The notes beneath the pieces were generated by a model. That model saw only the letters and a program-made list of their open reading frames with translations, ran no database searches and was not told the DNA's origin. The translations under genes were made by a program, and so were the position numbers. 64,000 nucleotides of DNA from Schistocephalus solidus. Its lineage: Eukaryota; Platyhelminthes; Cestoda; Diphyllobothriidea; Diphyllobothriidae. Each line of letters begins with the position of its first letter. The first letter of the stretch is position 1. Shown here one piece after another: positions 18,845 through 31,835 of the stretch. The stretch covers positions 1 to 64,000 of the forward strand of contig WEDG01001478.1 in NCBI GenBank assembly GCA_017591395.1. The letters are read 5' to 3'.

Positions 18845-19225
18845 ATGCATTCTTCCCCTCATCCTTTATTGTTCACCCATAATTTTACAGCTTTTCTGAT
18901 TTTAAAACGTATCCTCCGAATGCTATCTTCTGTTGCCGGTGTTTCTTGTACTGTTTTGGTGGATACGATACGAAAAAAGACACCTCAAAACATTAAGCTC
19001 TTTGGTGAGCGAATGTTTAATGATGTTACCGAGCCCCTTCACTACAAGCTCCTTGTCGTGAAGTTTTTTTGTCGCATGCGCAGAGGTTTTCGTCATATCG
19101 CTTGCGGTACATCGACATATCAGCGTTCTGTTTTGCCATGTCTAGCGCGCTACGTTACGTGTGAAGAGATTGAAATACAGAAGCTGAGAGTGAAACTGTC
19201 TCCCCCACTAGATGTCCACTTGTAA
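18845..19225 (+). pseudogene. LINE C-terminal segment
   Basis: An open frame of 126 codons containing SVAGVSCTVLVDTIRKKTP, IKLFGERMFNDVTEPLHYKL, RMRRGFRHIACGTSTYQRS and VLPCLARYV. The pattern of a short conserved tail with a D-P/E-x-H-P-L-H-like block and a closing run of hydrophobics after R-x-x-S resembles the region after the RT in CR1/jockey LINEs. The assignment rests on position and general pattern, so it is tentative. Its last 80 bases begin the tandem duplication that follows. Confidence 0.5.
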
Positions 19226-19745
19226 CTTTTAGATTGTTGCTAAATCTGTCAACTTATCCTATTATCTCAATGAATAGAGCCATTTTTACTGAAAATTTTG
19301 AATAACTATTTCAAAATAATGCAAATTACTGCCTTTGTACTGGTACGAATGTCAACCAGCAAGCAATTTGTATTGAGGCGCACTATAACTGTGGCCTTCT
19401 CTTATCATGTCCCTCACCTTTGCTGTATTTGGAATCACGGAGTAAAAGGCTTGTTTTTATGACTACGATCCACCGAAGTCTGGTATTCACAAGCTTTTTG
19501 GACGACTTTTAAGCGGGCAATGATTTTTGAAGAGACAATTAATCGGCAGATTGAATACCCCCACCCGGGGACACAAGGTTCTACGAACGCATTTACAGGT
19601 GGACGACGCAGATGGAAAAAGACATGAAACAAATCACATTTATTATGAGTCATTTAAGAGCACCCTTGAGCATTAATACTTATAAGGCATGAAGGCATAA
19701 ATAAATGAAAGTTAATCCTAGTTCCGACATTCGGGAAATCGGTCG
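19145..19745 (+). repeat. Tandem duplication, unit 1
   Basis: About 600 bp starting at TACGTTACGTGTGAAG and repeated directly in 19,746-20,620, with shared blocks such as GTACTGGTACGAATGTCAAC, GAAGAGACAATTAATCGGCA and CACATTTATTATGAGTCATT. Since it starts inside the LINE C-terminal frame, the unit is probably LINE 3' sequence. The minus-strand open frame inside it has no known motif. Confidence 0.75.
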
Positions 19746-20620
<875 letters not shown>

Positions 20621-21320
20621 TGAAGTCCACTTTAGTGTGGTGCCATCGCATACGCTTCATCTGCCTTATTACTAATGGGACAGTTGGTATTAGCCATCCA
20701 GTTCGTGTTTCGAATTACTGTACTTTCTGGTAGTAATGGTCTGACTGGTGTCACTAGTTTTTGCGTCAATAAATGATGCATAAACGGTCTGTTGCCTAAC
20801 TCAATTCCTGCCCAAGCCTTACTTAGAAGTTTGTTTACTCTGCCGTTGGCCCATCGTGGTGACCGTGACATTTGCGTCACGGTTAGGCTAATAATGCACG
20901 ACTTGGTCAGCCGGGGGAAAAGGGAGAGTTGATTTATTGCGTGCGATAACCAAATCCCTGGGGAATCCAGTAATGTTACCGGAAAGCCCGTTGCACCATC
21001 ATAATCAAAGGTTTTCCCCGTCGTATCTGACCACGTGGCAGGATTTGTCTACTCTGCAGTTTTTCCCTATACTTCTTACATACGTCTGTGGTCTCCGTTA
21101 GTGCGGCTCGCCGTTTTCACCTTAAGACCGATGGTCCCTATGGTTGTGAAGCCCGGTCTTCGATCGCTGCGTTCAAAGCATTCTAAGGGGGTGAGCGCAA
21201 CTCTGGCACCTCAGCGCAGTTTTCCATGTTGAACAAGTTGATGCGTTTCGACGCAACCTCGATGAGCGTAAATCATGACTAAGAAGGATGTGAACTAGAA
21301 AATAACTCGATCTTTCACCC
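20621..21320. other. No recognisable feature
   Basis: Short open frames only (20,632-20,880 minus; 21,035-21,232 plus), without known motifs. Confidence 0.35.
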
Positions 21321-21680
21321 AGGTTGGAGTTTCCGAATGCAATGGCTCCATTTGAATGTGGTGTCTATGGCACTCCCAATTAGACGGGACTCAAATCGCG
21401 TCCTTTTTTCTGTAAAAAATTGATTAAATTTGCGCAAACCAAACGTGCATGGTGATGGTAGACTGACTGTTTATCTTTCGGTCTTCCTTAGTCTGTCTTG
21501 CTATCGGATCAAAGATAGAAGGAGAGAGGGAGAGCGATAAATGCTGCGCAAGTCATGTTCACTATAAGCCACTTTGTGCGCAAGTTACCATCACTGGGCC
21601 GACCTTGTTATGAGACACACGATGAAGCTACTTGGTCGCTAGATTGGAACTAAAGACAAGAGTCTGTGGCAATTTAGGGA
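21321..21680 (+). repeat. GC-rich repeat family A, diverged copy
   Basis: Words shared with 16.7-17.0 kb and 42.2-42.7 kb: GGCTCCATTTGAATGTGG, TATGGCACTCCCAA and GCGCAAGTTACCATCACTG. It holds no coding content that I recognise. Confidence 0.5.
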
Positions 21681-22004
21681 CCTTCACCGTATCTACGATA
21701 AATAGTATCCCATGTCCAGCAAGTCTCTTTTTTGCCTCTGGTTACTGAATACGAGAGATTCACACCCCTTCAGTTGCGCAGTAGTGCACAAGGACGTCAG
21801 TTTGGTGGGTTTCGCTACCTAGAGCCGTATCTGCTTTGAGGTGGATGTGGAAAACAGCTAAAATCTGGAGTGACGTGAAATGCCCGATACGATCATATTT
21901 GATAGTAAAAAGGTAACATCACCACATAAAGCTTAAATTACAATTGATATTTGGCAAGAATCAAGTGCTTCATGCTTCAACTGACGGCAAAAAATGAAAG
22001 AACT

Positions 22005-22190
22005 CACTTTTCACTTTATACTCAAGCATTTTCACTACATTTATTTACTTTAATGCCCGGTCTAAGATTGTAAATGCATACCAGAGTGGCCGAACAACAA
22101 CAAATCTGGCAACAACTGCTAATCTTCCGGACCTTGTGTTTTTAAATTCCAGCTAAACGGAAACTTAATTATATAAAAAGTATCGTATCG
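22005..22190 (+). repeat. Diverged direct repeat, copy 1
   Basis: Matches 23,158-23,355 at roughly two thirds of positions by eye, in the same order: CACTTTATACTCAAGCATTT, TTTACTTTAATGCCCGGTCT, ATAAAAAGTATCGTATCGCA. It belongs to an unidentified AT-rich repeat. Confidence 0.5.
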
Positions 22191-22194
22191 CATA

Positions 22195-22360
22195 CTTCCA
22201 ACTTACTTTGCGTGTTAAATGTAGCCTTGCGCTAAATTCCAGTGATGACGAGGATTAGGGTCTAAGTTTTTGTTGAAGTGAGTGCTGAGGATGTTAGCAT
22301 TAGGAATATAGTTTGGTTTAGGTAAGAGTTAGGATGTTGATTTGCCAATAAATCATCTAT
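22195..22360 (-). repeat. CCTAAC-rich repeat, family P, minus-strand copy
   Basis: On the minus strand the tail words AATTTAGCGCAAGGCTACAT and TTAACACGC follow a decayed CCTAA array. Short and eroded. Confidence 0.4.
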
Positions 22361-23157
22361 AATTTAGCACGAGGCTACCGATAGTATAAGGCCCACGCTT
22401 ATACACCTATATAAGCCACTCAGAGCTTGAAACACTAACACCTGACAGGAAAACGACCCGATGCCAAGAATTCTTTGTTGATCCGCGAATCTGACCTAAA
22501 ATAATTTAAACGCGTCTACCAAGGCACTTGTCAGTTGCAGTCAATTTAAGGCGCATGAACTACCTGATGCAAAAGGCCGAAAATTTACTACAGATTTTTA
22601 ATCACTCGCAAAATGTCATCAGTGCATACACCAAAGTTTTAAAATATGAAGGAATACCCTTGGGCAAATTTAAAACTTAAAAGAAATGTTACAAGTGATA
22701 TTAATTTGTTGAGAAATACTAAGTTTTGAAAACAACGGAAATTTCTGAGCTCGTGAAAAATCATTGTATATTTGTATAGTAAGAGAACTATCCTTTATAG
22801 CATTGGGTTAAAATAAGTTTTAGATCGTCTTTGAAATACCAAAGAAGTGAGCTTTTCGAAATTCTTAATAATGGAGATCGCCGTTTGCGTGATATTTTTA
22901 AATTCATCTAAACATAAAAACTCATTGCCGAAAAAATTAATTTTCACATCAAAATTCGCCTATTAAAAGGTATAAGATCAATGAAGAAACGTTTTATAAA
23001 AAGTTACCCGTTTAAAAGCGCGCTAACAGTGTACTTCACTGACGAATATATGCAGAATTTAACAGTTTCTAAGGTTAAATGAAGATGCAAAGGTGAAACA
23101 TTTATCAGTTTTATGACCTCCCTGTAAATAAGTAATAATTGTCTGCTAACAATTACA

Positions 23158-23355
23158 AAACTCAATTTTCGCTTTTTATGTAAGCATTTTTTACTAAATT
23201 TGTCTACTTTAGTATCCCGTTCTAGGACTGCAAATATATAGCAGAGTATAAGAATATATATTAGACTCGTGCGAAAACTGCCTTCCTTCTGTTCACTGCA
23301 TTTCTTAATTCTAGATTAATAGAAATTACATTATACAAAAAGCGTCTGATCGCAT
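23158..23355 (+). repeat. Diverged direct repeat, copy 2
   Basis: Second copy of the block at 22,005-22,190: CTTTTTATGTAAGCATTTTT, GTATCCCGTTCTAGGACTG, ACAAAAAGCGTCTGATCGCA. Confidence 0.5.
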
Positions 23356-26340
23356 ACCTAAAATTAAACATAGGGGTTTTTATGCGCCCAATTTGCGGTT
23401 TAGTAAAATAAAATAAGGTTAATTAAGTTTATTCACGCGGTGCGCTGTAAAGATGATTTTTTGCTCTTTTGGAAAACAATGCGATTCCTACACCTGCCTT
23501 GACCTGAGTTTCATTGAATTAGGATCGACATTTGTGGTTCAAGAAGAAATTAATTTGAAATCATTCTAACTTGTGCTAATGTTCTTTTATAGCACAATGT
23601 AAAACAACAATGGATATTGTTTTGTCACATGAAATAGCATAGGAAATGTCTTTGTTGTCCAGCATCCTCCAATTTAGCCCAAAACCTGCCTGTTTTTCTT
23701 CCATAAATAAGATCGAACATGCAGTTTTCTTTAGCAAAGGCCTTTCTGAACCTTGATTCCATTGAAAAATTAAAAATAATTCAAATAACAAAACAAAACA
23801 AATGATTAAGGTTCTCTATTGTATTGTTAAAATAAGCTCCTTTCATGAATATTTTGCGACAAGCGGCAGCATCGAGTGTTAGCAACGCATGCCCTTTTCA
23901 TGTTGCCTTCATACTGGCCGACCAATCACGTGGTTTTGCGGAAATGCTCACAGAATCTGATAACAGCCCAGCAGGTGACTTTGATGTTCCTGAAATATGG
24001 AACACCCGATATTTTTCCTGGGTTGGGCATTTCCGGGCACTCCGTGTTACAATGATTCATGCTTTTTAAAAACTCAAACAGGAAAAAATTAATGTCAAAT
24101 GCTCATTTGCGTCCACCATCGCTCTCCCGCCCACTCGTCTCCACCGTCCACTGGTTTAGCGGTGTTAAAGGCAACATTTGATCCTGCTAATAATACTACA
24201 GAACACATCTGCATAAATGTGTGCATTTACCGAGTTTGTTAGCATTATTTGCAGCAAGAAAGGTTTGAAACAAGAGCGCTGGCCAATTGTAAAATATTTT
24301 TGTTGTTGTTAAAATCAGTTGATGCGAGATGTGGATGACCAAGTTGTTTTCAGACACATGAACATTTATTTTTTCAAATAACATGCTGATTTATAAATCT
24401 GTGTAATGCTGCACCATTGTATCAACAAGCTGTCTATTATTTATCTGCACCCATGATCTGGGGACCTACGCAAATGGCCCATAATTAATCTCTGACCCGC
24501 ATTCCTCGCATCACCAAGTCACCATTTAAGCTGTTACTATGTAAAAAGATAGGTATGACGTGTTTCATGTTTAGCTAACATGTAATTGAGGAACAAGGCA
24601 TCTGAAACGTTAGTCTGTTAAGAAATATTTCAACATTGGAATGGCCCCCCATGATTAATTAAGCTTCATCGACATGGATCGACAATCCAGTAAAGTTATC
24701 TGCAACAGTTCTGAATTTGCGAGTAAAATAACTTCATTTGAGTTCAGCAGAAGAATTGTCAGGATCATTCCTGTTTAATTTTCTCTTTTAGTTTATCAAA
24801 AAAATAAATGAAGTTCGTGCATATTCTACCACAGAAAATACCAAGCAAACACTTCCTTTTAGAATAAGTTTGTCTTATATACGAGCGTATCCTTTACATG
24901 TGTAATTTCATTCAATTCAGCAGGGTTAGGCAAGCCCATCTATTAAACCGAAATATAAGCTGTAGAAACCTCTTTACACTTCCCATATAAACAAAGAGAA
25001 TCAAGAATCTACCATTTTAAAGGTTCTGTTAGAGATAAATCAAGAATATCCCTTTTTGGCAAACGATTGGGAACGGAGAGTCAGTTAACTCATCTGTTTT
25101 TCAGCGTTTCAGATCTTTCTGAAAAAGGTAAAATTTCTAACATCTATACTATTGATCTCATTAATCCTGCACGTTTTCACTTAGCGCCCAGTTGAACATT
25201 TGTTATCGGGTATTTGTTCAATATAGGTCAGCCAGTTTTTGTGAATTTACACAAAAATAATTAATAAAGCTAGCTAATCAACTTACCATACCCTTTTTAC
25301 TTTAAACCTCCAAACAGCTTCTTATAAAAAGACGTGAAACGAAGAACTACATAAGATTATAATTTTCGACCATCCACCATAAAACGGAAGTAGCTATAAA
25401 AATGAGGAAGACATATAGCTACGTTTCACAGTATTCAGATCCAAATGAGACTCAGTTGAAACCCACTACCCTTTTTTAATTTTGCCTGTACCAGTCGATT
25501 CGAGTATTGATCGTAAATTTCAGGCTACTAAAGTTCCAAATCCAAAATAGATTTGATTTTGGCGATCTGGGATTTAATATTTTATCGAAGAACTTGGACC
25601 AACATTTGAAAATTCTTCGTACTTATATTAAACTGATATTTTATAGCCATTTCCCCAACATTCTGGATTCAGAAAGAAGCATCTAGTTTTCGCTTAATTA
25701 GTTGGTTGGTTTAAATAATATGCTAGGTGCGTGATTTGAGAAAGTTGCCAACAACGTGCGTGAAATTTATACTGTCCTAATGAATGCCAAGCCAATTTGT
25801 TGTAGCGTTTGGACCACTTGCCAGCGAGCAGAGAAACAATCGCCCCTAGAACTGGCCATGGGGGATACATGTTGGATCCACACGGGAGCCAGGTTAGGCC
25901 ACAACGTTTGGTAACCACACATTCCATAACAAGTGCTGCATCTGGGTAAGGTGTGGTTGCATGCTGAGGCGCAGGTTCACGCAGCGCTAGCAACATGCGG
26001 GAGGGAATAATTCGGCCTCCCTCGAAATGTGCCCCTCCGCTCTCCCTTTCAAATGGGATCCGAGCAATCCCCTTGTTTTGGCAGAAACCTAGTCCATCTT
26101 ACGCGGTACAGGCGTGTGTGTGGTTCGTGTAGACAGGGTGCGCAGCCTGACTGACTGTGCCATAGCACCAGAAATGTGTTGAGTGAGAGTGAAGAGAGGT
26201 CGTTAAACGTGGCAATATATGTTATTACCATAGAGGATTCACACGCAAACCGCCGTCCCTGCACTCACCATGTTTTGGAGCACATGGTGTGCATTGTCGT
26301 TCGCAACGTTAAACATGACAGAGTGACATCGCAGTGGACA
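23356..26340. other. No recognised gene
   Basis: AT-rich to 25.7 kb, then somewhat GC-richer at 25.7-26.3 kb. Open frames of 60-106 codons exist, including 25,694-25,996 (minus) and 26,176-26,496 (plus), none with a motif I know. The last part probably belongs to the repeat holding the hammerhead-like motif at 26.35 kb. Confidence 0.35.
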
Positions 26341-26480
26341 AAAGGACTGTCTCTGATGATGTGTTTGAGGGATAATCCGAAACGTCAGGCCAATAAACCC
26401 CATGTTCCAGTGATCGCCTCTTGTTCTTGTGAACTGCTTCCTAGAATTCACCTGTTCGCCTCCATCAGCAATAGGAAAAT
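26341..26480 (+). ncRNA. Hammerhead-like motif, PLE-associated repeat (family C)
   Basis: CUGAUGA at 26,353-26,359, GAA at 26,379-26,381, the palindrome ACGU and cleavage base C (26,386). The downstream AGGCC pairs partly with GUCU just 5' of the core. Stem II is degenerate here, but in the relative at 36.86 kb it is a perfect GGAUUC/GAAUCC. After the motif comes a conserved AATAAA and a CCAGTGATC block also seen at 36.9 and 37.9 kb. The GAA-ACGU-C end matches the one following the PLE D endonuclease. Confidence 0.5.
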
Positions 26481-27179
26481 CCAGCCATACATTTGAAATT
26501 TATCGGATCTTACCAGCTTATGGGGTATAAATGCTAATGAGCGTCAAACAATCTAAATAATGCTTTGAGGAGCAGCATAAACCAAATGATACAAGCATTC
26601 TCCCCAGCGTATGAAGCGTTACGATTTCGGCTGATCAGACTGATCACGCAAATAAAGAACAAGTCGAATGACGCTGCAGGGTGAATGCAGCTTTAAAACT
26701 GCAACAGGGCTGGATGATGTAGAAAAACCTCCGTGACAAACTTAGCATGTAAATTTCGCATTCGCTTAGTGTTCCTTTCAAACAAGTAGTTTTACTGTTC
26801 CTCTACTTTTGTTGTCAGAACAATGAATGGGCTTCCGGAAAATTGCCTTGTGATATCCATCGGAATTTCCTGATGCAAGTTTGGTGGGCTTTTTAAATTG
26901 AGCCGCCATCTTTTATGCCCTCCATTCACATGTAAATCCTCTTATATGTATGTCAGTTGGCCTATTTTACCCATGATATAACGAATTTAACCCATTTGTT
27001 AATTCAACAAAATGAGGTCATCAGTGCACGACGCTGGCACCGTGTTGAAAGAAGTCCAATTTTTTCAATATTTTGAGACGCATTTAAGTACGATTATTCA
27101 TGATGTCAATGTATGCATTCTTCGGCCATTCATTTGTGATCTTCCGGTGTTGTGTGGTTTATGTTTCAAATCTTGTTAA
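26481..27179. other. No recognisable feature
   Basis: No domain, repeat or RNA motif was recognised. Confidence 0.35.
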
Positions 27180-27262
27180 TGGTGAATGGAGGACATTTTT
27201 TGCTGAAAGTTTTGGAATTTTACTTTCAAAATAAAGTATGACTCTCTCTCTCTCTCATTTCT
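27180..27262 (+). repeat. Second copy of the element end that precedes a CT tract
   Basis: GTGAATGGAGGACATTTTTT, GCTGAAAGTTTTGGAATTTT and TTCAAAATAAAGTATGA lead into a short CTCTCT run, closely matching 19,873-19,940. The same lead-in before CT in two places suggests a shared element with a CT-rich 3' tail. Confidence 0.55.
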
Positions 27263-27749
27263 TTGATTCAAAGGTCCTGAAGGTTCAGGTATTCAAACAG
27301 AAAAACGTGCTACCGAACTGATGACAGAAGGACAGATGATCATTAAAATATGCATTCTGAATAGCCATTAAGAAGAAATAGTTCTTCTTAAATTTCGTGA
27401 AATGTTTATAATATCTTGATGTTACTGATGACTTGTGCCTTCTTCCGTAGAACATTTGAATTTTTAGTGTTGTTGACCAAATAAGAAGTCACCAGATATA
27501 CGTAGGAGATGGTATGGTGACCAGTCGTATGCACTGACACTACTCAAATAAGACTCCTACACATCAAAGACAGGAAAATTCTTACAAGACACGAAATCAT
27601 GCTCAGGTTATATTACAAACTTTCAGCAGCGTGTATTATTCACGGTCAAAAATACTATTGATATAACGGGCAAGTAACATAAAATTTGACAATTGTATAA
27701 AGTTATAATTGTTTGAAAAATGGTGCACATAATTTTCGTTTCTTGATTA
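27263..27749. other. No recognisable feature
   Basis: No supported feature was seen. Confidence 0.35.
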
Positions 27750-27840
27750 ACAGAAGCGGTCAAAAGTGAGCCCCAAGGCAGAACTGGACGAATGAGTCCC
27801 GAAAACAATAAGGGAGCGTTCATCAACGAGCTACAAAAAT
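27750..27840 (+). mobile_element. SINE family S, tail fragment
   Basis: GTGAGCCCCAAGGCAGAACT, GGACGAATGAGTCCCG and GGGAGCGTTCATCAACGAG match the SINE tail at 14.1 and 51.8 kb. No head is present. Confidence 0.55.
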
Positions 27841-29820
27841 AGGCACATCCTCGGGATTTGTTTAGTAGGCTTGAAGAAAACAGCCCTAGGTGAAGTTCGG
27901 ACACCTGCAAACGCTTTTGCATGAGTGAAACGGTTTCAGTAAACAAGCGCTGGGGAAATAAATTTGCATTACCAGTCACGTCAGAATGCCAGCGTTGGAA
28001 CGATCATCAACCAGCCATCTGCAGATTTCTATCCTTGGTTATAGCGACTTATTTATTATTATTAATTTTCCTATTGATTTCAGATACGTTAATTGATACA
28101 AATATATTTTCTAGAAAGCGTACTCAAGCATGTTGCTTCTTGTAGTTATTTGAGGGTGAAATACGCCTGTTATTTTTACAGCTGAAGAATTGAACGCTTT
28201 CAGGTTAAAAAAATGCGTACTTCCCCATTAATGGTGAGCCTGCCTGCCTGCCATTGTCTTTCCATTTGCGGTTTCCGAACTGCAACCTACCTATTTGCCA
28301 TCAAAGGAAAATCCTAAATTAATGTATGCTACCACAGAAACTTTATACAGTTATCCTAAAAGTTTGCAGTGGAAGGGAACCACTTTGTATACTTTAAAAG
28401 AAGCATTGAAAGATGTACAAAGAAAGACACTTTAAAACCAGACCTTTCCCAATCTGGAAACTCTCATTTATGAAAACCTGTTCAAAACTAAAAGTTAATC
28501 TTTTTCCACGAACTAAATTTACAGAAGACCTAGTTTTCTACCAGATGAGTATAGAACAATTATGTGTGTAATTATTTCAAACTACATTTGAGAGACAGAG
28601 ACATGCGCTTTATTTTAAAGAATCATTGCAATATTTGCAGCAGTTTATTCTCTCATTCACGGTGGATAAAACTGGGTACGCAAAAATAACACCCTGAGAT
28701 TACAACTGTCGGTGAATGCTTTGCATAATTGCGCTAGATTTTCTTTAAAATGGTGCAGGCACCGTTTGCAAATGACCTTAATACTGTAGTTAATACTGAA
28801 GTGAAGCAGCCCATTTACAAATACGAAAACTCACATATGAAGGCAGGAGGAGGCGAAAATGGCATCTCAATTTCAAAAGGCATACAACGTCAATGGGAAA
28901 GATATAGTGATTTTTATTAAGTTTTAATGGTCCGGGCATCCAGAAAGTAGCTCGGCCAAGTGATTGAAAAATCTTGGGCTTACGCTACAAGATACGTAAG
29001 TATAACTAACCTTTTCGAATCGAAAACACATTAAAAAACTTGCAATTAACATTTTATTCGTCAGCACATTTACTAGTGTAAGCGAATAAATCAATGAAAC
29101 TTATGAAAATAAGTTGAGGCTGTAAGCCGATCGTATATTTGGAGCTTATGCACTTAACTCAGTCTAACATGCAGTCTAAAATGCCTTTTTTAAAAAACTG
29201 GAGGATCACATTTGCGTAGTTGTATGCATTTAAATAAAAAAGGCACTATTTGAGTAAAAACCGCTTCACACAATGGCCTTTGCTAGCTCACATTTGACAT
29301 CTTGCATCAGATGAAACAGGAGAGATGCCCAGCGACGCAGAATGTGACTATATTATAAATGCCGATATTAAAATGGATTTGATATTGCACGGTAGCAATA
29401 AAAGGCAGTATATTATTTCTTGAAACCCATACTTCAAAGCCCTACACAAATCAGCCAGAATTAACCATAATAAAGCCTATCAAAAGCCACTATTGTATTT
29501 TTGAGTACAAGAAAAGATGGTTTTTAGGTTTCGCTTCTGAGGATTGAAACAAGTAATGACATTAATATTTCAAGAACTATTTCGATAGTTAAATGAACTT
29601 TTTGAAGTAAAGTTAAGCTTAATAAATTGAGCGAAGAATCAAATTATGATGACGAAAACAATTCCAAGTTCATGCGCAAACGGAGGTATCGAGTTCAGCG
29701 GAAGATGTACCAGTTTTTTTGAGAAAGCCAAGGGTTTTATGTTTAACTTCAAATTACTGAGAATTTAAATTAAACTTGTGCGTATTTGGCTAGCAGAACA
29801 CAACATATTATACAGAGCCT
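27841..29820. other. No recognised gene
   Basis: AT-rich, with only short open frames and no repeat that I could match. Confidence 0.35.
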
Positions 29821-29824
29821 GGGT

Positions 29825-30290
29825 CATGAATATGAGCATATTCCTAATAAATCATTCATTGGTTGATGAATGCTCAGCGATTAATTAGGGGAATCTCTCG
29901 TCCCATTCTGCCTTGAGGTTTCCGCCACCAGTATCCGCACAGCGCCTTGTATTATAGGCATATGAGCATTGCCGGCAAACAAAATAGAGACTGAAATGTC
30001 AATTTCCAGCTTAGTTGCCGTCATCAGCGCACCATACTCACCGGAGGTGATGCACCTCCTGAGGCTCGAATCCTGACCCGTTGGTTAACAATCAAACGTT
30101 CTTACTCAATACGCCATGGGTCTATTATCTTGTCGGTTTGGGTCGGGAATGTTGACATCATTTGATGAACGCTCATCGACCGGTTACGGGACTAACTCGT
30201 CCAGTTCTACCTTGAGGCTTTTTCAAGCCTCGCCAGCAGCCGCCGCACAGCGGTTAATAGTAGTATAGGTTGATGAATACGGTCGGCATT
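29825..30290 (-). mobile_element. SINE family S, about 1.5 tandem units on the minus strand
   Basis: Reading leftward: SINE tail, tRNA-like head with a B-box-like GGATTCGAGCC near 30,070, the hammerhead-like block, then tail again. CUGAUGA is intact (complement at 30,021-30,027). Stem II is GGC/GCU plus a regular C-G closing pair, and U-CAGUC follows the cleavage base. The tail words (ACTGGACGAGTTAGTCCCGT, CGGTCGATGAGCG) occur at both ends of the copy, so it starts and stops within the unit. Confidence 0.65.
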
Positions 30291-31495
30291 TTGCTTTCAT
30301 GCACAGACAAGCCCAAACTTTGCATCTCAACTGTAGTTTGCAGACCAAATATTTTAGATACTTTTACACGCACAGCCTGATTCAGACAGTGCCTTATTTT
30401 TGGAATTTGCATAATGATACATTAAAAAATCCACCTTTTTTACAATCGATTTTGTTTTCAGTTTTTATTTATTTCGGAACGCTTGAAACTTTTCAGAAAT
30501 GCCCTGATACTCACAATAACTCCCTGTTATTTCATCCAATTAATGGTGGCGCTTTTCGAATCGGAGAGAATTAATGCATTTAACACATAAATAGTGAAAA
30601 AAGGATGTCAATCGCCTGGATACAAGCCCTGCATCCAAATGGATGATTATATTTAGTAAAATCTGAAACACACGAACAAAGAAAACGTTGATGAACGAGA
30701 ATCTACGGTTCACATTCCTCATCCCAGGTAATCCACTCTGGCTGAGTCGATTAGCAGCGAGCTCCCTTCATGGAAACTGAATCATCCTTAGGCATGTGTA
30801 ATAGGTGACGCAGTTGAGGAAATGTTAAGCTAAATTTGAAAATATGTTTTAGATTAGAAAGAATTGAGTAAGCGGGATTGCAATATTACTTGGCATGGAG
30901 TCACGGTACGATTCCTTTTTTTGGCTGTGTTATGTCAACCGATAGCGAACGCCACACCCGTTAAATAATAAGTAATACACCATGAATCATTCCAATTATT
31001 TCTGATTCTTTTATCAATTTAAATAAATGCTTATACTAAATCCAACAAATATCCTTTTGGACAATAAATCCTGTCATTTTTAATTTGGCAAAATCAAAAA
31101 ATCGTATATTTTTCGATTTTGCAAACCAGATGTATTTATGAGAACATTTAGACCATGAATAGTCTTTTCAAATAACGTTATATCTATATTATTAATGTTT
31201 TTGCTGATTTGTAAGATATCATCCTTTAGGACTGCCCCATTTTATGAGCTCCATATGGTTTCTTTGTAACAGCATAGATGAATGTATGACTTTCTTTATA
31301 TGGAATGTCTACATATTACAGCTAAGAAACTCTAAACGCAAATTTGAAAACAAAACACGTTCAGCATTATAAGGAAATTGAAAATGTTTTGTAAAATTCA
31401 AAATACCCTTACGTTGATTATAAAAACATAAAGAAGACTAGAGTTGTTACAAAAATACAGAAATTGATATTTTTGTGTATGGTTTATATATAATA
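30291..31495. other. No recognised gene
   Basis: AT-rich. A 91-codon plus-strand open frame (30,299-30,574) has no known motif. Confidence 0.35.
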
Positions 31496-31499
31496 CGGC

Positions 31500-31582
31500 G
31501 GTCTCGAAGATAGTTGGCCCAACGATAGCGAAGTTTTAGTATAGTCAACGCTCAAGCCAATTGAGCTACGAGGCCCCCACCG
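31500..31582 (-). repeat. tRNA-like sequence (family T), minus-strand copy
   Basis: Minus strand: acceptor-like GGCCTCG pairs with CGAGACC at 6 of 7 positions; TAGCTCAATTGG matches the A box, and the D stem GCTC/GAGC is perfect. The anticodon and T stems do not pair, so it is not a functional tRNA. It is more likely the head of a tRNA-derived retroposon or a pseudo-tRNA. Confidence 0.5.
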
Positions 31583-31752
31583 ACAGCCATGAGGCTATGA
31601 TTCAATTTACGTGCCACGCCTGCTGCAACGTATGCAATCTACGAATTCTGATATAGTAAGCTGACTGCCCAAGATGACAATCAAGCGCAATTAATTCCTA
31701 GGGGGTTTTAGGCAGAGTTTAATAATGCACTTAACACACGGCTCCCGGTTAG

Positions 31753-31835
31753 GGCCTCGTAGCTTACATGGCTAGAGCTGTGACTGTACCAAAACCTTCC
31801 TCTTGCTGTGTGGGTACAAAACCCAACGAGGTCAC
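31753..31835 (+). repeat. tRNA-like sequence (family T), plus-strand copy
   Basis: GGCCTCG pairs with CGAGGTC over seven positions (one wobble), enclosing 81 bases. A box TAGCTTACATGG and a B-box-like GGGTACAAAACCC are present, and the T stem pairs at four of five positions. The block GACTGTACCAAAACC is shared with the copy at 31.5 kb, which lies in the opposite orientation. No anticodon stem can be drawn. Confidence 0.5.

Larger units (their letters stand above)
16225..19225 (+). mobile_element. Decayed APE-type non-LTR retrotransposon (LINE), interrupted
   Basis: Endonuclease, reverse transcriptase and a C-terminal segment appear in the expected order on the plus strand, with many stops and frameshifts. 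The endonuclease is split by a GC-rich repeat (16,503 to about 17,100). The RT wording (PLQFAY..K..TL, YSSAFNTI, GVLQGAILSPHLFSL) is that of the jockey/CR1 branch common in flatworms and other animals. Two catalytic positions are mutated, so this is a dead copy. Confidence 0.8.

Noticed and set aside
31753..31835. A functional tRNA gene, possibly with anticodon GTA
   Set aside because: The anticodon stem does not pair and the variable region is too long for this arrangement.
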